Shown: positions 43,933 to 53,088 of the stretch, piece after piece
Numbering within the stretch: position 1 is the stretch's first letter
How the letters are laid out: each line of letters starts with the position of its first letter
Assembly: GCF_014323565.1 (NCBI RefSeq)
Contig: NZ_CP058669.1
Location: 2,259,501-2,323,500 of the forward strand
Length of the DNA: 64,000 bases
Reading direction: 5' to 3'
Source: Hyphobacterium sp. CCMP332
GTDB taxonomy: Bacteria > Pseudomonadota > Alphaproteobacteria > Caulobacterales > Maricaulaceae
Notes under the pieces: generated by a model
What the model was told of the DNA's origin: nothing
The model's database searches: none
Seen by the model: the letters and a program-made list of their open reading frames with translations, nothing else
Made by a program: the position numbers and the translations under genes

Positions 43933-44762
43933 GGCCGGCAGTAAAGCGCATAATGCCCGAAGGCCTCGACGGCTTCTGACGGATTGTCGGACGCCAGCAA
44001 TTCCACATGCATCTGGTCGATAAAGGCGTAGTCTATTGTACCGTCAGCTTCGCCCGGAAAGTCATGCATGGCGGTCTCGATCGTCTGGCCTGTCAGGAAG
44101 GCTTCCGTGCGCGCATTCGGAACACCCCGGCCAACCCAGCTGATCAGACCCGAAAAATCCAGTTCGCTGTTCAGCACCTCATAGTGATCGGTAAATGGTA
44201 GCGAGATACCGATCTCTGTGGAAATGGCCTGAATCGGGCCAGCGTTTTCAACGTCATAAACGATGATCAGGTTATAGGGTGCCAGCCCGGCGCCCTGAAC
44301 AATGCGCGCTGCTTGTTCCGGATCCATCTCTTTCAGGTCGAGCTCGAGATAGATGCCGGATTCTCGTGCCAGTGTTAATGCTTCCATCAATGTCGGAATG
44401 CGCTCAACCGTAATGCGCCCGCCATTGTCGCGCAGATAGAGACTGCGGAGTTCCGTCAGGGTGAGCGCGTTGAGGTCGCCCTCGCCGGTTGTGGTCCGGT
44501 CCAGCGTTGCATCATGCATCAGCACATACTCGCCGTCCGCGGTCTGCCGGATGTCGATTTCGGCGAAAGCGGCCCCCAATTCGGCGGCGCGCCGGATTCC
44601 GGCCAGGGAATTCTCGGGAATGCCGGGCGCAAAACCGCCAGCTCTGTGAACCGCGACCAGCGTTGCATCGGCCTCGCGGGCACAATCAAGCAAATCCGCG
44701 ACTGGCAGCATGGCCGGTCCGGTTTGCAAGGCAAAGGCAAGAACAAGGCTGGTCAGTGGCAT
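43929..44762 (-). CDS. Secreted glycerophosphodiester phosphodiesterase
   Basis: 277 residues. N-terminal signal-like hydrophobic stretch (1-18). Catalytic features: VAVHRAGGFAPGIPENS (the HRG...PEN motif), EIDIRQTADGEYVLMHDATLDRTTTG and ELDLKEMDP. Hydrolyses glycerophosphodiesters to glycerol-3-phosphate and an alcohol, probably in the periplasm. Lies eight bases from the hydrolase upstream. Confidence 0.88.
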   Translation of the reverse strand: MPLTSLVLAFALQTGPAMLPVADLLDCAREADATLVAVHRAGGFAPGIPENSLAGIRRAAELGAAFAEIDIRQTADGEYVLMHDATLDRTTTGEGDLNALTLTELRSLYLRDNGGRITVERIPTLMEALTLARESGIYLELDLKEMDPEQAARIVQGAGLAPYNLIIVYDVENAGPIQAISTEIGISLPFTDHYEVLNSELDFSGLISWVGRGVPNARTEAFLTGQTIETAMHDFPGEADGTIDYAFIDQMHVELLASDNPSEAVEAFGHYALYCRP

Positions 44763-44770
44763 GATGCGTC

Positions 44771-45466
44771 CTATCCGATGTGCGCCTGGAGGAAAGCGCG
44801 GCTGCGAGTTTTGGCGAGATCGGCGGCTTTGGCATCAAAATGATCGCCGCCCGGCCGGGCAAAAGCGTGATCCTGGTCTGGATAATCGTGAAGCGTGACG
44901 CTTGAATGATCATCCAGCCCGTCATGCATGGCTTTCTGGGCCTTGGTGTCGACAAATTGGTCCTTGCCCGCGACATGCAGCATGAGATGGCCGGAAATCG
45001 TGGCGGCTTCTTTGAGGTATTTGGCGATATTGACGCCGTAATATCCGATGCTGGCATCAACATCTGTCCGGCAGGCGGTCAGATAGGCGAGGAGTCCGCC
45101 GAGGCAGTAGCCAATGGCCCCGACCTTGTTGTTGGCGGATTCCCGGCGGGCATGTTCAAGTGTGGTCGCGATGTCCTTTACGCCGAGATCCACATCAAAT
45201 TTCCCGAACAGATCAAAAGCCTTGTCCCATTCTTCCTGGCTCTGGTCGGTGATATCAATGCCGGGCTCGATACGCCAGAAAAGGTCCGGACAGATGGCCA
45301 CATAGCCCTGCTCCGCCAGATCATCACAAATATCCCGCATCACCTGATTGATACCGAAGATTTCCTGAATGACGATGATCGCCGGGCCGTTTCCGCCTTT
45401 CGGGGCGGCGCGATAGGCCTGAAAATCGCCATCGGCGCCATGGAGGGTGATCATTTCGGTGGTCAT
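44771..45466 (-). CDS. Dienelactone hydrolase family protein
   Basis: 231 residues with an alpha/beta-hydrolase fold. The triad is Cys in GAIGYCLGGLLAY (about 120-132), Asp in VAGKDQFVD (about 169) and His in DQDHAFARPG (about 199). The nucleophile is Cys as in true carboxymethylenebutenolidases. No aromatic-degradation genes are adjacent, so the natural substrate is unclear. Confidence 0.88.
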   Translation of the reverse strand: MTTEMITLHGADGDFQAYRAAPKGGNGPAIIVIQEIFGINQVMRDICDDLAEQGYVAICPDLFWRIEPGIDITDQSQEEWDKAFDLFGKFDVDLGVKDIATTLEHARRESANNKVGAIGYCLGGLLAYLTACRTDVDASIGYYGVNIAKYLKEAATISGHLMLHVAGKDQFVDTKAQKAMHDGLDDHSSVTLHDYPDQDHAFARPGGDHFDAKAADLAKTRSRAFLQAHIG

Positions 45467-45548
45467 GGAAGACTCCCTTGATTTGCTTTTTGCAGCGTCT
45501 CACGTCAGAGGATATAAGCTATGGCGTCAACAACAAGGGAAGCCGTCC

Positions 45549-45785
45549 ATGAAGGTCAAGATCGATATCGACTGCACCCCGGCGGAAGCGCGCGCATTTT
45601 TCGGCCTTCCTGATGTGACGCCGCTGAACGAGGCCATGGTCAAGGAAATGTCGAGACGCATGAAGGAAAACATGTCGTCTCTTGAGCCGGACGCCCTGAT
45701 GAAGAACTGGATGAGTGTCGGCGGGCAGATGCAGGACCAGTTCATGGCGCTGATGCGTCAGGCCGGAACCCCATCGAAAGATTAG
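45549..45785 (+). CDS. Small conserved protein, DUF6489-like
   Basis: 78 residues from ATG 45549 (AGGGAAG before it). MKVKIDIDCTPAEARAFFGLPDVTPLNEAMV begins it, a pattern conserved in small alphaproteobacterial proteins often found directly before mnmE. A helical amphipathic C-terminus follows (MQDQFMALMRQAG). Function unknown; five bases before mnmE and likely co-transcribed. Confidence 0.75.
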   Translation: MKVKIDIDCTPAEARAFFGLPDVTPLNEAMVKEMSRRMKENMSSLEPDALMKNWMSVGGQMQDQFMALMRQAGTPSKD

Positions 45786-45790
45786 GCAGT

Positions 45791-47116
45791 ATGCAGCCGG
45801 ATACCATTTTTGCCCTGGCCACACCGCCGGGACGCTCCGGCGTGGCGGTGATCCGGATTTCCGGCCGCCTGACCGGCGAGATCCTCGAATCGGCAGTATC
45901 CGGAAGCCGGCCTGCGCCTCGCAAGGCGGTGCTCCGGCGTATACGGGACAAGGCCGGAAGGTTGATCGATCAGGCGCTGGTCCTGTCATTCCCGGGACCG
46001 GCCAGCTTTACCGGTGAAGACTGCGCCGAGTTTCAGGTGCATGGCGGGCCCGCTGTCATCGAGGCCGTGCTGGACCGTATCATGGAACTGGGCGGCCGCC
46101 CGGCCGAAGCGGGTGAATTCACGCGCCGGGCATTCGAGCATGGAAAGCTGGACCTGACCGAAGCAGAAGGTCTGGCCGATCTGATTGACGCGGAAACCAG
46201 TGGTCAGAGGGAGCAGGCGCTCTCGCAAATGACGGGTGCGCTCAGAACACTCTATGACGGATGGCGCACTCAGCTGATTTCGATCATGGCGGCCATTGAG
46301 GGAGAGATTGATTTTCCGGATGAAGAGGGCGTGCCGGATCATCTTGCCCGGACGGCGCGCCGCGAGATCGAGGCGCTTTGCGTTGAGATGACGACCCATC
46401 TCGATGACAATCATCGCGGCGAGAAGATCCGCAACGGCTTCAATATCGCCATCATCGGACCGCCCAATGCCGGAAAGTCCAGCCTTCTGAATGCGCTCGC
46501 ACGGCGCGATGCGGCCATTGTCACGAATATTCCGGGGACCACACGCGACATCGTCGAAGTGCGTCTGGTGATGGGTGGGTTTGCCGTGACTCTTTCTGAC
46601 ACGGCGGGGCTCCGGGAGTCCGTTGATATTGTCGAGCAGGAGGGGGTTCGTCGCGCCCTGACTCGTGCTGACTCTGCGGATCTCGTTGTGGGGGTGCTGG
46701 ATGGAAGCGGTGGTTGGAATCAGGAGATGACTCTGATCCTGGAGAAGTCCGACCTCCTGATTCTCAACAAGGCTGATTTGGGAGTCAACATGACTCCCCC
46801 TGACTCTCATTCGGCCGTCATGTCGGTATCGATAACGGAAGGCGAGGGCCTGGCTGAGATCGAACAATGGCTGGAAGTGGAAGTACAGAAGCGGCTGGGT
46901 CGGCGGGAGCTGCCGGCATTGTCCCGCGCCCGGCATCGCAGAAATGTCGAGCGGGCCAGCGAGGCTTTGGCACGGGCCGCCGGGCTTTTGAATCAGCCGG
47001 AATTGGCGGGCGAGGATTTGAGGATGGCCATTCAATCCCTCGAAAGCCTGACGGGCCGGGTCGATATCGAGGATGTTCTGGGCGAAGTGTTTTCGCGCTT
47101 CTGCGTTGGCAAATAG
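45791..47116 (+). CDS. mnmE: tRNA uridine-5-carboxymethylaminomethyl GTPase MnmE
   Basis: With MnmG, modifies the wobble uridine of tRNAs. 441 residues. N-terminal tetrahydrofolate-binding domain, then the G domain with GPPNAGKSSLLN (about 222-233), DTAGLRES and NKAD, and the essential C-terminal CVGK. Begins DTIFALATPPGRSGVAVIRISG as usual. A parS site and mnmG follow. Confidence 0.97.
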   Translation: MQPDTIFALATPPGRSGVAVIRISGRLTGEILESAVSGSRPAPRKAVLRRIRDKAGRLIDQALVLSFPGPASFTGEDCAEFQVHGGPAVIEAVLDRIMELGGRPAEAGEFTRRAFEHGKLDLTEAEGLADLIDAETSGQREQALSQMTGALRTLYDGWRTQLISIMAAIEGEIDFPDEEGVPDHLARTARREIEALCVEMTTHLDDNHRGEKIRNGFNIAIIGPPNAGKSSLLNALARRDAAIVTNIPGTTRDIVEVRLVMGGFAVTLSDTAGLRESVDIVEQEGVRRALTRADSADLVVGVLDGSGGWNQEMTLILEKSDLLILNKADLGVNMTPPDSHSAVMSVSITEGEGLAEIEQWLEVEVQKRLGRRELPALSRARHRRNVERASEALARAAGLLNQPELAGEDLRMAIQSLESLTGRVDIEDVLGEVFSRFCVGK

Positions 47117-47122
47117 ACCGAT

Positions 47123-47138
47123 TGTTTCACGTGAAACA
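47123..47138. promoter_or_regulatory. parS: parS centromere site 1
   Basis: Perfect 16-bp palindrome TGTTTCACGTGAAACA in the mnmE-mnmG gap. This is the canonical chromosomal ParB-binding site. Confidence 0.95.
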
Positions 47139-47206
47139 GAGGCGTGGCCCCCTCGACTCTCGGGCCCGGAACCCTTACATAGCGCGCCCTTGATGGAGTT
47201 GGTCAG

Positions 47207-49069
47207 ATGACCCGGAAATGGGATGTCATTATTATTGGCGGAGGTCACGCGGGCTGTGAGGCGGCGGCGGCGAGCGCGCGCCTGGGATCCCGCACCCTCC
47301 TTCTGACCCATAACCCAGCGACGATTGGCGAAATGTCCTGCAACCCGGCCATTGGCGGCCTCGGCAAGGGGCATCTCGTCCGTGAAATTGATGCAATGGA
47401 CGGCGTTATGGGCCGCATTGCCGATGCGTCGGGAATCCAGTTCCGCTTGCTCAATCGTTCCAAGGGGCCGGCGGTTCGCGGCCCGCGAACCCAGTCCGAC
47501 CGCCGGCTTTACAGAGAAGCCATGCAGGCCGAACTGGCCGCGACGCCAAATCTGACCATCGAGGCGGCCGCGATCGAGGACCTTGTAACGGATGCCGACG
47601 GCCGGATTTGTGGCGTTGTTGCAGAGGATGGCCGGGAATGGAGCTGCGCGGCTGTTGTTCTGACGACTGGCACCTTTCTCAAGGGCGTGATTCACCGTGG
47701 CCTGGAGCGGACACCTGCGGGGCGTTTCGGGGAAAAACCTGCCATTGGCCTGTCGGACCGGCTTTATGGTCTGGGCTTGCGCATGGGCCGGCTCAAGACC
47801 GGGACACCGGCGCGTTTGAAGGGTTCGACGATTGACTGGTCCGCGCTGGATACGCAGCCGGCAGACGAAACACCCTTCCCGTTTTCCTTTCTGACCGACC
47901 GGATCCGCGTGCCCCAGATCAAATGCGGCATTACCCATACGACATCTGAAACGCATAGGATTATTGCTGAAAATCTCGATCAGTCGGCGGTTTACGGTGG
48001 TGGCATATCCGGCCGGGGGCCGCGCTATTGCCCCTCCATTGAAGACAAGATCCATCGGTTTGCCGACAAGGATAGCCACCAGATTTTCCTGGAGCCCGAA
48101 GGCCTGGATACCGACCTCGTCTATCCCAATGGCATTTCGACCTCCTTGCCGGACCGCGTTCAGCTGGCCTTTCTGCGGACCATTCCGGGGCTCGAAAATG
48201 TCGAGGTTGCCCGATACGGCTACGCCATTGAATATGATTATGTCGATCCGCGCGAATTGACGCCGGACCTGCAGGTCCGCGCTGCGCCAGGGCTTTATCT
48301 TGCGGGCCAGATCAACGGTACGACCGGCTACGAAGAAGCCGCCGCACAGGGACTCATGGCGGGGATCAATGCCGCGCGTGCCGCTTGCGGTGACGAACCC
48401 GTCATTCTGAGCCGCTCCGAAGCCTATATCGGCGTGTTGATTGATGACCTCGTGACTCGAGGTGTCAGTGAGCCTTATCGAATGTTTACCAGCCGCGCCG
48501 AATACCGGCTTTCCCTAAGGGCCGATAATGCAGATCAGCGTTTGACTCCTCTTGCCATAAGCTTGGGCGGGGTTTCGACGGAGCGCCAGGATCGCTTTGC
48601 CCACAAGGCAGAAGCGCTTGGTGCTGCGCAAGAAGCCCTCGACCGACTCTCCCTGACACCGGCGGAGGCTCAAAAGCTCGGCATTGCCATAAATCAGGAT
48701 GGCCGCCGCCGAACGGCAAGGGAACTCCTGAGCTATCCCGATGTCACCTGGTCTACGCTGTGCGCCGCCTTTGGCGAGCTCGAAGGCATTGATGAGGGTA
48801 TCGGTGAGCAATTGGCCATCGAGGCCGTCTACGCCAATTATCTGCAGCGTCAGGAGGCCGACATTCTGGCCTTCCGCCGGGATGAGGCCATCAACCTCCC
48901 GCCCGGCCTGGATTATGGCGCGATTGGCGGTCTGTCCTCGGAAGCCCGCGAAAAGCTTAAAGCTGTCCGGCCCGCTACGCTCGGCCAGGCGAGTCGCATA
49001 GAGGGCGTCACGCCCGGCGCTATTACAGCGGTGCTCGCCCATATCCGGCAATCACGGCGGGCGGGTTGA
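47207..49069 (+). CDS. mnmG: tRNA uridine-5-carboxymethylaminomethyl modification enzyme MnmG
   Basis: FAD-dependent partner of MnmE. 620 residues. FAD site [12 protein letters not shown] at residues 8-19, [33 protein letters not shown] and [21 protein letters not shown] are diagnostic. Ends with the helical C-terminal domain that binds MnmE. One base separates it from rsmG. Confidence 0.98.
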   Translation: MTRKWDVIIIGGGHAGCEAAAASARLGSRTLLLTHNPATIGEMSCNPAIGGLGKGHLVREIDAMDGVMGRIADASGIQFRLLNRSKGPAVRGPRTQSDRRLYREAMQAELAATPNLTIEAAAIEDLVTDADGRICGVVAEDGREWSCAAVVLTTGTFLKGVIHRGLERTPAGRFGEKPAIGLSDRLYGLGLRMGRLKTGTPARLKGSTIDWSALDTQPADETPFPFSFLTDRIRVPQIKCGITHTTSETHRIIAENLDQSAVYGGGISGRGPRYCPSIEDKIHRFADKDSHQIFLEPEGLDTDLVYPNGISTSLPDRVQLAFLRTIPGLENVEVARYGYAIEYDYVDPRELTPDLQVRAAPGLYLAGQINGTTGYEEAAAQGLMAGINAARAACGDEPVILSRSEAYIGVLIDDLVTRGVSEPYRMFTSRAEYRLSLRADNADQRLTPLAISLGGVSTERQDRFAHKAEALGAAQEALDRLSLTPAEAQKLGIAINQDGRRRTARELLSYPDVTWSTLCAAFGELEGIDEGIGEQLAIEAVYANYLQRQEADILAFRRDEAINLPPGLDYGAIGGLSSEAREKLKAVRPATLGQASRIEGVTPGAITAVLAHIRQSRRAG

Positions 49070-49070
49070 A

Positions 49071-49721
49071 TTGAGTTACGGCCCTGCAGAATTCCGGTCC
49101 GCGACAAATGTTTCACGTGAAACACTCGAGAATTTTGTCGTCTGGCATGATCTTCTGGCTGAAGCGAACAAGGCCACCAACCTTGTCGGCCGCTCCACCA
49201 TGGACGATTTCTGGCGGCGCCATGCCCTGGATGGCTTCCAGCTGATCGACCATGCCCCGCAAGACGGATTGCGGTGGCTGGATTTTGGCGCCGGCGCCGG
49301 AATACCCGGCCTGGCACTGGCGTTGGCCATGAAGGATCGCGGGCTGTCCGGCAGCGAACTCGTCATGGTCGAATCCGTTGGCAAGAAGGCGCGTTTTGTC
49401 CAGACGACAATCGCGGCAACCGGGGCGCCGGCCCGGATGGAAAACTGCCGCGTCGAGGCCATGGACCGTTCCCGAAAATTTGACGTGATCACGGCAAGAG
49501 CCGTGGCATCCCTCGACAAGCTGCTATGGTATGGCTATCCGCTGTTGAAAAGCGATGGCCTCTGCCTCTTTCCCAAGGGTCAACGCTACCGTCAGGAATT
49601 GACGGATGCCAATAAATACTGGACCTTCGACGTGGATGTTCGGCCAAGTCTGACCAGCGGGGATGGAGTCATACTGCATTTCTCCTCGGTTCGACCCAGA
49701 AAGGGAAATCGTCATGCCTGA
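49071..49721 (+). CDS. rsmG: 16S rRNA (guanine-527 N7) methyltransferase
   Basis: 216 residues from TTG 49071; no ATG fits in the short gap after mnmG. LDFGAGAGIPGLALAL is the SAM-binding motif (about 66-81); VESVGKKARFV and TARAVASLDKLL follow. The coding sequence for NVSRET contains a perfect parS site (49109-49124), as in many bacteria. Overlaps parA by eight bases. Confidence 0.95.
   Translation: MSYGPAEFRSATNVSRETLENFVVWHDLLAEANKATNLVGRSTMDDFWRRHALDGFQLIDHAPQDGLRWLDFGAGAGIPGLALALAMKDRGLSGSELVMVESVGKKARFVQTTIAATGAPARMENCRVEAMDRSRKFDVITARAVASLDKLLWYGYPLLKSDGLCLFPKGQRYRQELTDANKYWTFDVDVRPSLTSGDGVILHFSSVRPRKGNRHA
49109..49124. promoter_or_regulatory. parS: parS centromere site 2 (inside rsmG)
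   Basis: Perfect TGTTTCACGTGAAACA, read through as codons for NVSRET of RsmG. Placed 2 kb from site 1 and 0.6 kb before parA. Confidence 0.95.
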
Positions 49722-50556
49722 GGCCTACCGCGGAAAAGCACCGAAAGTGATCGCCATCGCCAATCAGAAAGGCGGTGTCGGGAAGACCACGACGACCATA
49801 AATCTGGGTACGGCGCTCGCCGCGATTGGCAAACAGGTCATCATTCTGGACCTCGACCCACAGGGCAATGCCTCAACCGGACTGGGCGTTCCGCCGGCAG
49901 ATCGCAAGATTACGACATACGATGTGCTGGTCGGCGAACAACCGCTGGAGCGCGCCCTTGTCGACACGCTGGTCCCCGGCCTGTCCCTGGCACCGTCGGA
50001 CCCGGATCTGTCGGGCGCTGAGCTGGAGCTGGCCTCTGCGCCGCGCCGATCCTATCGGATGCGTCACGCCATTGATCGCTTGCGCAAGCGGCTGGCTGAT
50101 TCGGGCCATCATTGTGATTACGTCCTGATCGACTGCCCGCCATCGCTGAATCTGTTGACTGTCAATGCCTTGACATCTGCTGACTCAGTTCTGGTTCCGC
50201 TTCAATGTGAGTTCTTTGCGCTCGAGGGGTTGAGCCAGTTGATGCGGACCATCGAACTGGTCCGATCCAACCTCAATCCCAAACTCGCCGTCCAGGGCGT
50301 CGTCCTCACCATGTTTGATGCACGCAACAACCTCTCTGGCCAGGTCGAGGCCGATGTCCGCGAACATTTCGGTGATCAGGTCTATAAAACCCTGATCCCG
50401 CGCAATGTGCGGGTCTCCGAAGCACCTTCCTTCGGCAAGCCCGTTCTCCTCTACGATCTCAATTGTACCGGCAGCCAGGCCTATATCGCTCTGGCGAAAG
50501 AGATTGTTCAGCAGGAAAAGCGTCAACGCCTTGAAAATGAAAAGGTTCCAGCATGA
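49714..50556 (+). CDS. parA: Chromosome partitioning ATPase ParA
   Basis: 280 residues from ATG 49714. Deviant Walker A KGGVGKTTTTIN at about residue 19-30, DLDPQGNAS (A') and VLIDCPPSLNLLTVNAL (Walker B). Lacks the N-terminal HTH of plasmid type Ia ParA, so it is the short chromosomal form. Forms a nucleoid-bound gradient that moves the ParB-parS complex. Four-base overlap with parB. Confidence 0.97.
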   Translation: MPEAYRGKAPKVIAIANQKGGVGKTTTTINLGTALAAIGKQVIILDLDPQGNASTGLGVPPADRKITTYDVLVGEQPLERALVDTLVPGLSLAPSDPDLSGAELELASAPRRSYRMRHAIDRLRKRLADSGHHCDYVLIDCPPSLNLLTVNALTSADSVLVPLQCEFFALEGLSQLMRTIELVRSNLNPKLAVQGVVLTMFDARNNLSGQVEADVREHFGDQVYKTLIPRNVRVSEAPSFGKPVLLYDLNCTGSQAYIALAKEIVQQEKRQRLENEKVPA

Positions 50557-51425
50557 GCAAGGAACGCACACGCGGCCTCGGCCGGGGCCTCTCGGCGCTA
50601 TTGAATGACGGTGACATGGCGGACGCCCAGAATCCGGGTGCCGGGGGCGCTCAAATGATCCCGATCGGGGAGATCAACGCCAACCCGGACCAGCCACGCC
50701 GTGTCTTCTCTGAAACGGATCTGCAATCCCTGTCGGCGTCAATCAGCGAGAAGGGCTTGCTGCAACCGGTTCTCGTCCGCCCGGCACCCGGCGGCGATGG
50801 CTATCAGATTGTCGCGGGGGAACGCCGCTGGCGCGCCGCTCAAATGGCCCGCCTTCACGAAATTCCGGTTCTGATCCGGGATCTGACGGATCGCGAAACG
50901 CTGGAAATCGCCATCGTCGAAAATGTTCAACGCGCAGACCTCAACCCGGTCGAGGAAGCGCGCGCCTATAAACAACTGGTCGACCGATTCGAGCACACAC
51001 AGGACGAAATTGCTCGCGCCGTCGGAAAAAGCCGCAGCCATATTGCCAATATGATGCGTCTTCTGGCCTTGCCCGAAAGCGTTCTTGATCACCTGGCTTC
51101 CGGCCGGTTGTCGATGGGCCATGCGCGGGCAATCGCTACCGCTCCCAATTGCGAGGTTCTCGCCGACAATATCGTCAGCCAGGGCCTGAGTGTCCGGCAG
51201 GCCGAAAATCTCATGAAAGCTCCGGGCGGCAAAAAAGCCCTCGAGGTCAAATCGGCATCTTCAGCAAAGGACGCCGATACGCGGGCGCTCGAACAGGACA
51301 TCTCCCACCGGCTCGGACTTTCGGTGGAGATTGACCACGGCAAGGGAGAGGCCGGGCGCTTGACGATTTCTTACACCAGGCTCGAACAGCTGGATGACAT
51401 TATACGGCGCCTGAACGCCGGATAA
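50553..51425 (+). CDS. parB: Chromosome partitioning CTPase ParB
   Basis: 290 residues. N-terminal RGLGRGLSALL contacts ParA; the CTP-binding domain has GERRWRAAQMA and ENVQRADLNPVEEA; the HTH (QDEIARAVGKSRSHIANMMRLLALP) reads parS; a C-terminal dimerisation domain follows. Two parS sites lie 1.4 and 3.4 kb upstream. Confidence 0.97.
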   Translation: MSKERTRGLGRGLSALLNDGDMADAQNPGAGGAQMIPIGEINANPDQPRRVFSETDLQSLSASISEKGLLQPVLVRPAPGGDGYQIVAGERRWRAAQMARLHEIPVLIRDLTDRETLEIAIVENVQRADLNPVEEARAYKQLVDRFEHTQDEIARAVGKSRSHIANMMRLLALPESVLDHLASGRLSMGHARAIATAPNCEVLADNIVSQGLSVRQAENLMKAPGGKKALEVKSASSAKDADTRALEQDISHRLGLSVEIDHGKGEAGRLTISYTRLEQLDDIIRRLNAG

Positions 51426-51797
51426 TCAGGTCATATCCGTGGATCCGGCATCTGAACCATCAGAATCATCTTCCGGATCACGCTGCCGGCGTCCGCCAAC
51501 ATCGTCCGGATCGCCTTCCTCCCGCCGCCGGCGATTCGCCATACCCACGCCGGTCAGGCCCAGACCAATGGACCCACCGTCCTCATCCAGCCCGGGGTCC
51601 AGCTCGATCCGCCGTCCGGGTGTGGCGATCCACGCATAGAGCATTATGCAGCCAATGGCCGAAACGCTAACGAGCACAAGCGCTGTCACCCAGCCGCTTT
51701 GGCCTTGCGGGTTGAGGAAAACAGAAAAGACATAGGTGAGAAATGCAAACAGCCCGAGCGAAACCAGTGCGGCGAATACGCGGCGAATGAACTTCAT
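51426..51797 (-). CDS. Small two-helix membrane protein of unknown function
   Basis: 123 residues. Helices at about 7-27 and 36-58, followed by a hydrophilic tail rich in Asp, Arg, Gly and Ser with no cysteines, likely disordered. No family recognised. It is convergent with parB and ends directly at its stop. Confidence 0.7.
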   Translation of the reverse strand: MKFIRRVFAALVSLGLFAFLTYVFSVFLNPQGQSGWVTALVLVSVSAIGCIMLYAWIATPGRRIELDPGLDEDGGSIGLGLTGVGMANRRRREEGDPDDVGGRRQRDPEDDSDGSDAGSTDMT

Positions 51798-51855
51798 GAT
51801 GGCCTCCGTTTGCCACTGAACCCTCGCCGCCAGATTTGACCAAATAAAGGCGTCT

Positions 51856-52818
51856 TCAGGCCGCGTGGCCGTCGCGTTTATAGGTCAAGGCCATGAAGAC
51901 GTCTTCCAGATCCGGCTCCTCGGTGCGCAAATCCGCAATCCGCGCGCCGGAAGCATTATATTTTTCAATAATTTCCGCCACCGATTGCGCCCCGAACCTG
52001 TAGGTTACCGCAAGGGAACCGCCGCTCCGCAACTCCGTCTCGAAACCAGCCAGTGTTTCCGGCACGGCATCCAGTGTCTCGACCGGGTCAATCACCAGAA
52101 CCTTGGTATCCATCCGCTTGAGCAGCGATTCCTTGGGCTCGCAGGCAATCACCTCGCCTTGATCGACAATGGCGATTTCGTCACAAAGTTCTTGCGCTTC
52201 CTCCAGATAATGCGTGGTGAGAACGATAGTCGTGCCGGCGGCATGGAGCTCACGCACATAGGCCCAGAGCTGGCGGCGCAGCTCGATATCGACGCCGGCG
52301 GTCGGTTCATCCAGCACCAGGATAGGTGGATTGTGGACCAGCGCTTTCGCGACTAGCAGGCGGCGCTTCATCCCACCGGACAATTGCCGCACATAGGCGT
52401 CGCGTTTGTCCGACAGGCCGACAGCGGCCAGAATCTCTTCGGTCCGGCGCTCACCCTTGGGAACGCCATAAAACCCCGCCATCAATTCCAGCGTCTCATA
52501 GGGCGTGAAGAACACGTCCATATTGATTTCCTGGGGCACGATCCCGATGGCGGCGCGGGCATTGCGCGCTTCCTTGTCGATATCCCGGCCCCAGATGATT
52601 GCCTTGCCGGATGTCTTGTTTACGAGACCAGCGAAGATATTGATAAAGGTCGACTTTCCGGCACCATTTGGCCCCAGAAGCCCGAAGATTGAACCGCGTT
52701 TGATCCGCAAGGTCACGCCTTTCAGCGCTTCCTTGCCGGGTGTGGTTTTGCTCCCGCCATACGTCTTGCGCAGATCGACGGCCTCCAGAGCGTATTCGGG
52801 CAATTCATTCATCGACAT
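51856..52818 (-). CDS. ABC transporter ATP-binding protein (YadG/ABC-2 type)
   Basis: 320 residues. Walker A GLLGPNGAGKST (about 47-58), Q-loop PQE, signature LSGGMKRRLLVAKAL (about 144-158), Walker B ILVLDEPTAGVD and H-loop TTHY. The C-terminal 90 residues form the regulatory extension common in ABC-2 exporters. The expected membrane permease (YadH type) is not adjacent on either side, so the partner must be elsewhere. Confidence 0.9.
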   Translation of the reverse strand: MSMNELPEYALEAVDLRKTYGGSKTTPGKEALKGVTLRIKRGSIFGLLGPNGAGKSTFINIFAGLVNKTSGKAIIWGRDIDKEARNARAAIGIVPQEINMDVFFTPYETLELMAGFYGVPKGERRTEEILAAVGLSDKRDAYVRQLSGGMKRRLLVAKALVHNPPILVLDEPTAGVDIELRRQLWAYVRELHAAGTTIVLTTHYLEEAQELCDEIAIVDQGEVIACEPKESLLKRMDTKVLVIDPVETLDAVPETLAGFETELRSGGSLAVTYRFGAQSVAEIIEKYNASGARIADLRTEEPDLEDVFMALTYKRDGHAA

Positions 52819-52890
52819 GTCCTGATTGACGGCTCGGGTTCAGACCCATAACTATGCCTCTCACTTGCCCATGTCCATCGGAGCCCTGCC

Positions 52891-53079
52891 ATGCCCGCGC
52901 CCCAACCTCCCGAAATTGTTATCACGGATCAGCATCGCGTTTCCTGTGATGGCGGCGGTGGCGCGTTGGGGCATCCCAAAGTCTGGTACGAAATGGATCG
53001 GGATGCCGGATTTGTTGAATGCGGATATTGCGACCGCCGCTTTGTCGCCAAGGGTGGCCCTGCAGATACCGCAGCCTGA
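52891..53079 (+). CDS. Zinc-finger domain protein (CHCC type)
   Basis: 62 residues. Ligands C...H...CxxC: SCDGGGGALGHP and FVECGYCDRRFV. This small family is related to the NDUFS6 subunit of complex I and is widespread in alphaproteobacteria, often annotated only by its zinc finger. Ten bases before the transporter gene. Confidence 0.88.
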   Translation: MPAPQPPEIVITDQHRVSCDGGGGALGHPKVWYEMDRDAGFVECGYCDRRFVAKGGPADTAA

Positions 53080-53088
53080 CGCGGCAGC

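Noticed and set aside
45986-48079. 697-codon open frame on the minus strand
   Set aside because: Antisense to mnmE and mnmG, crosses the parS site, no protein family features.
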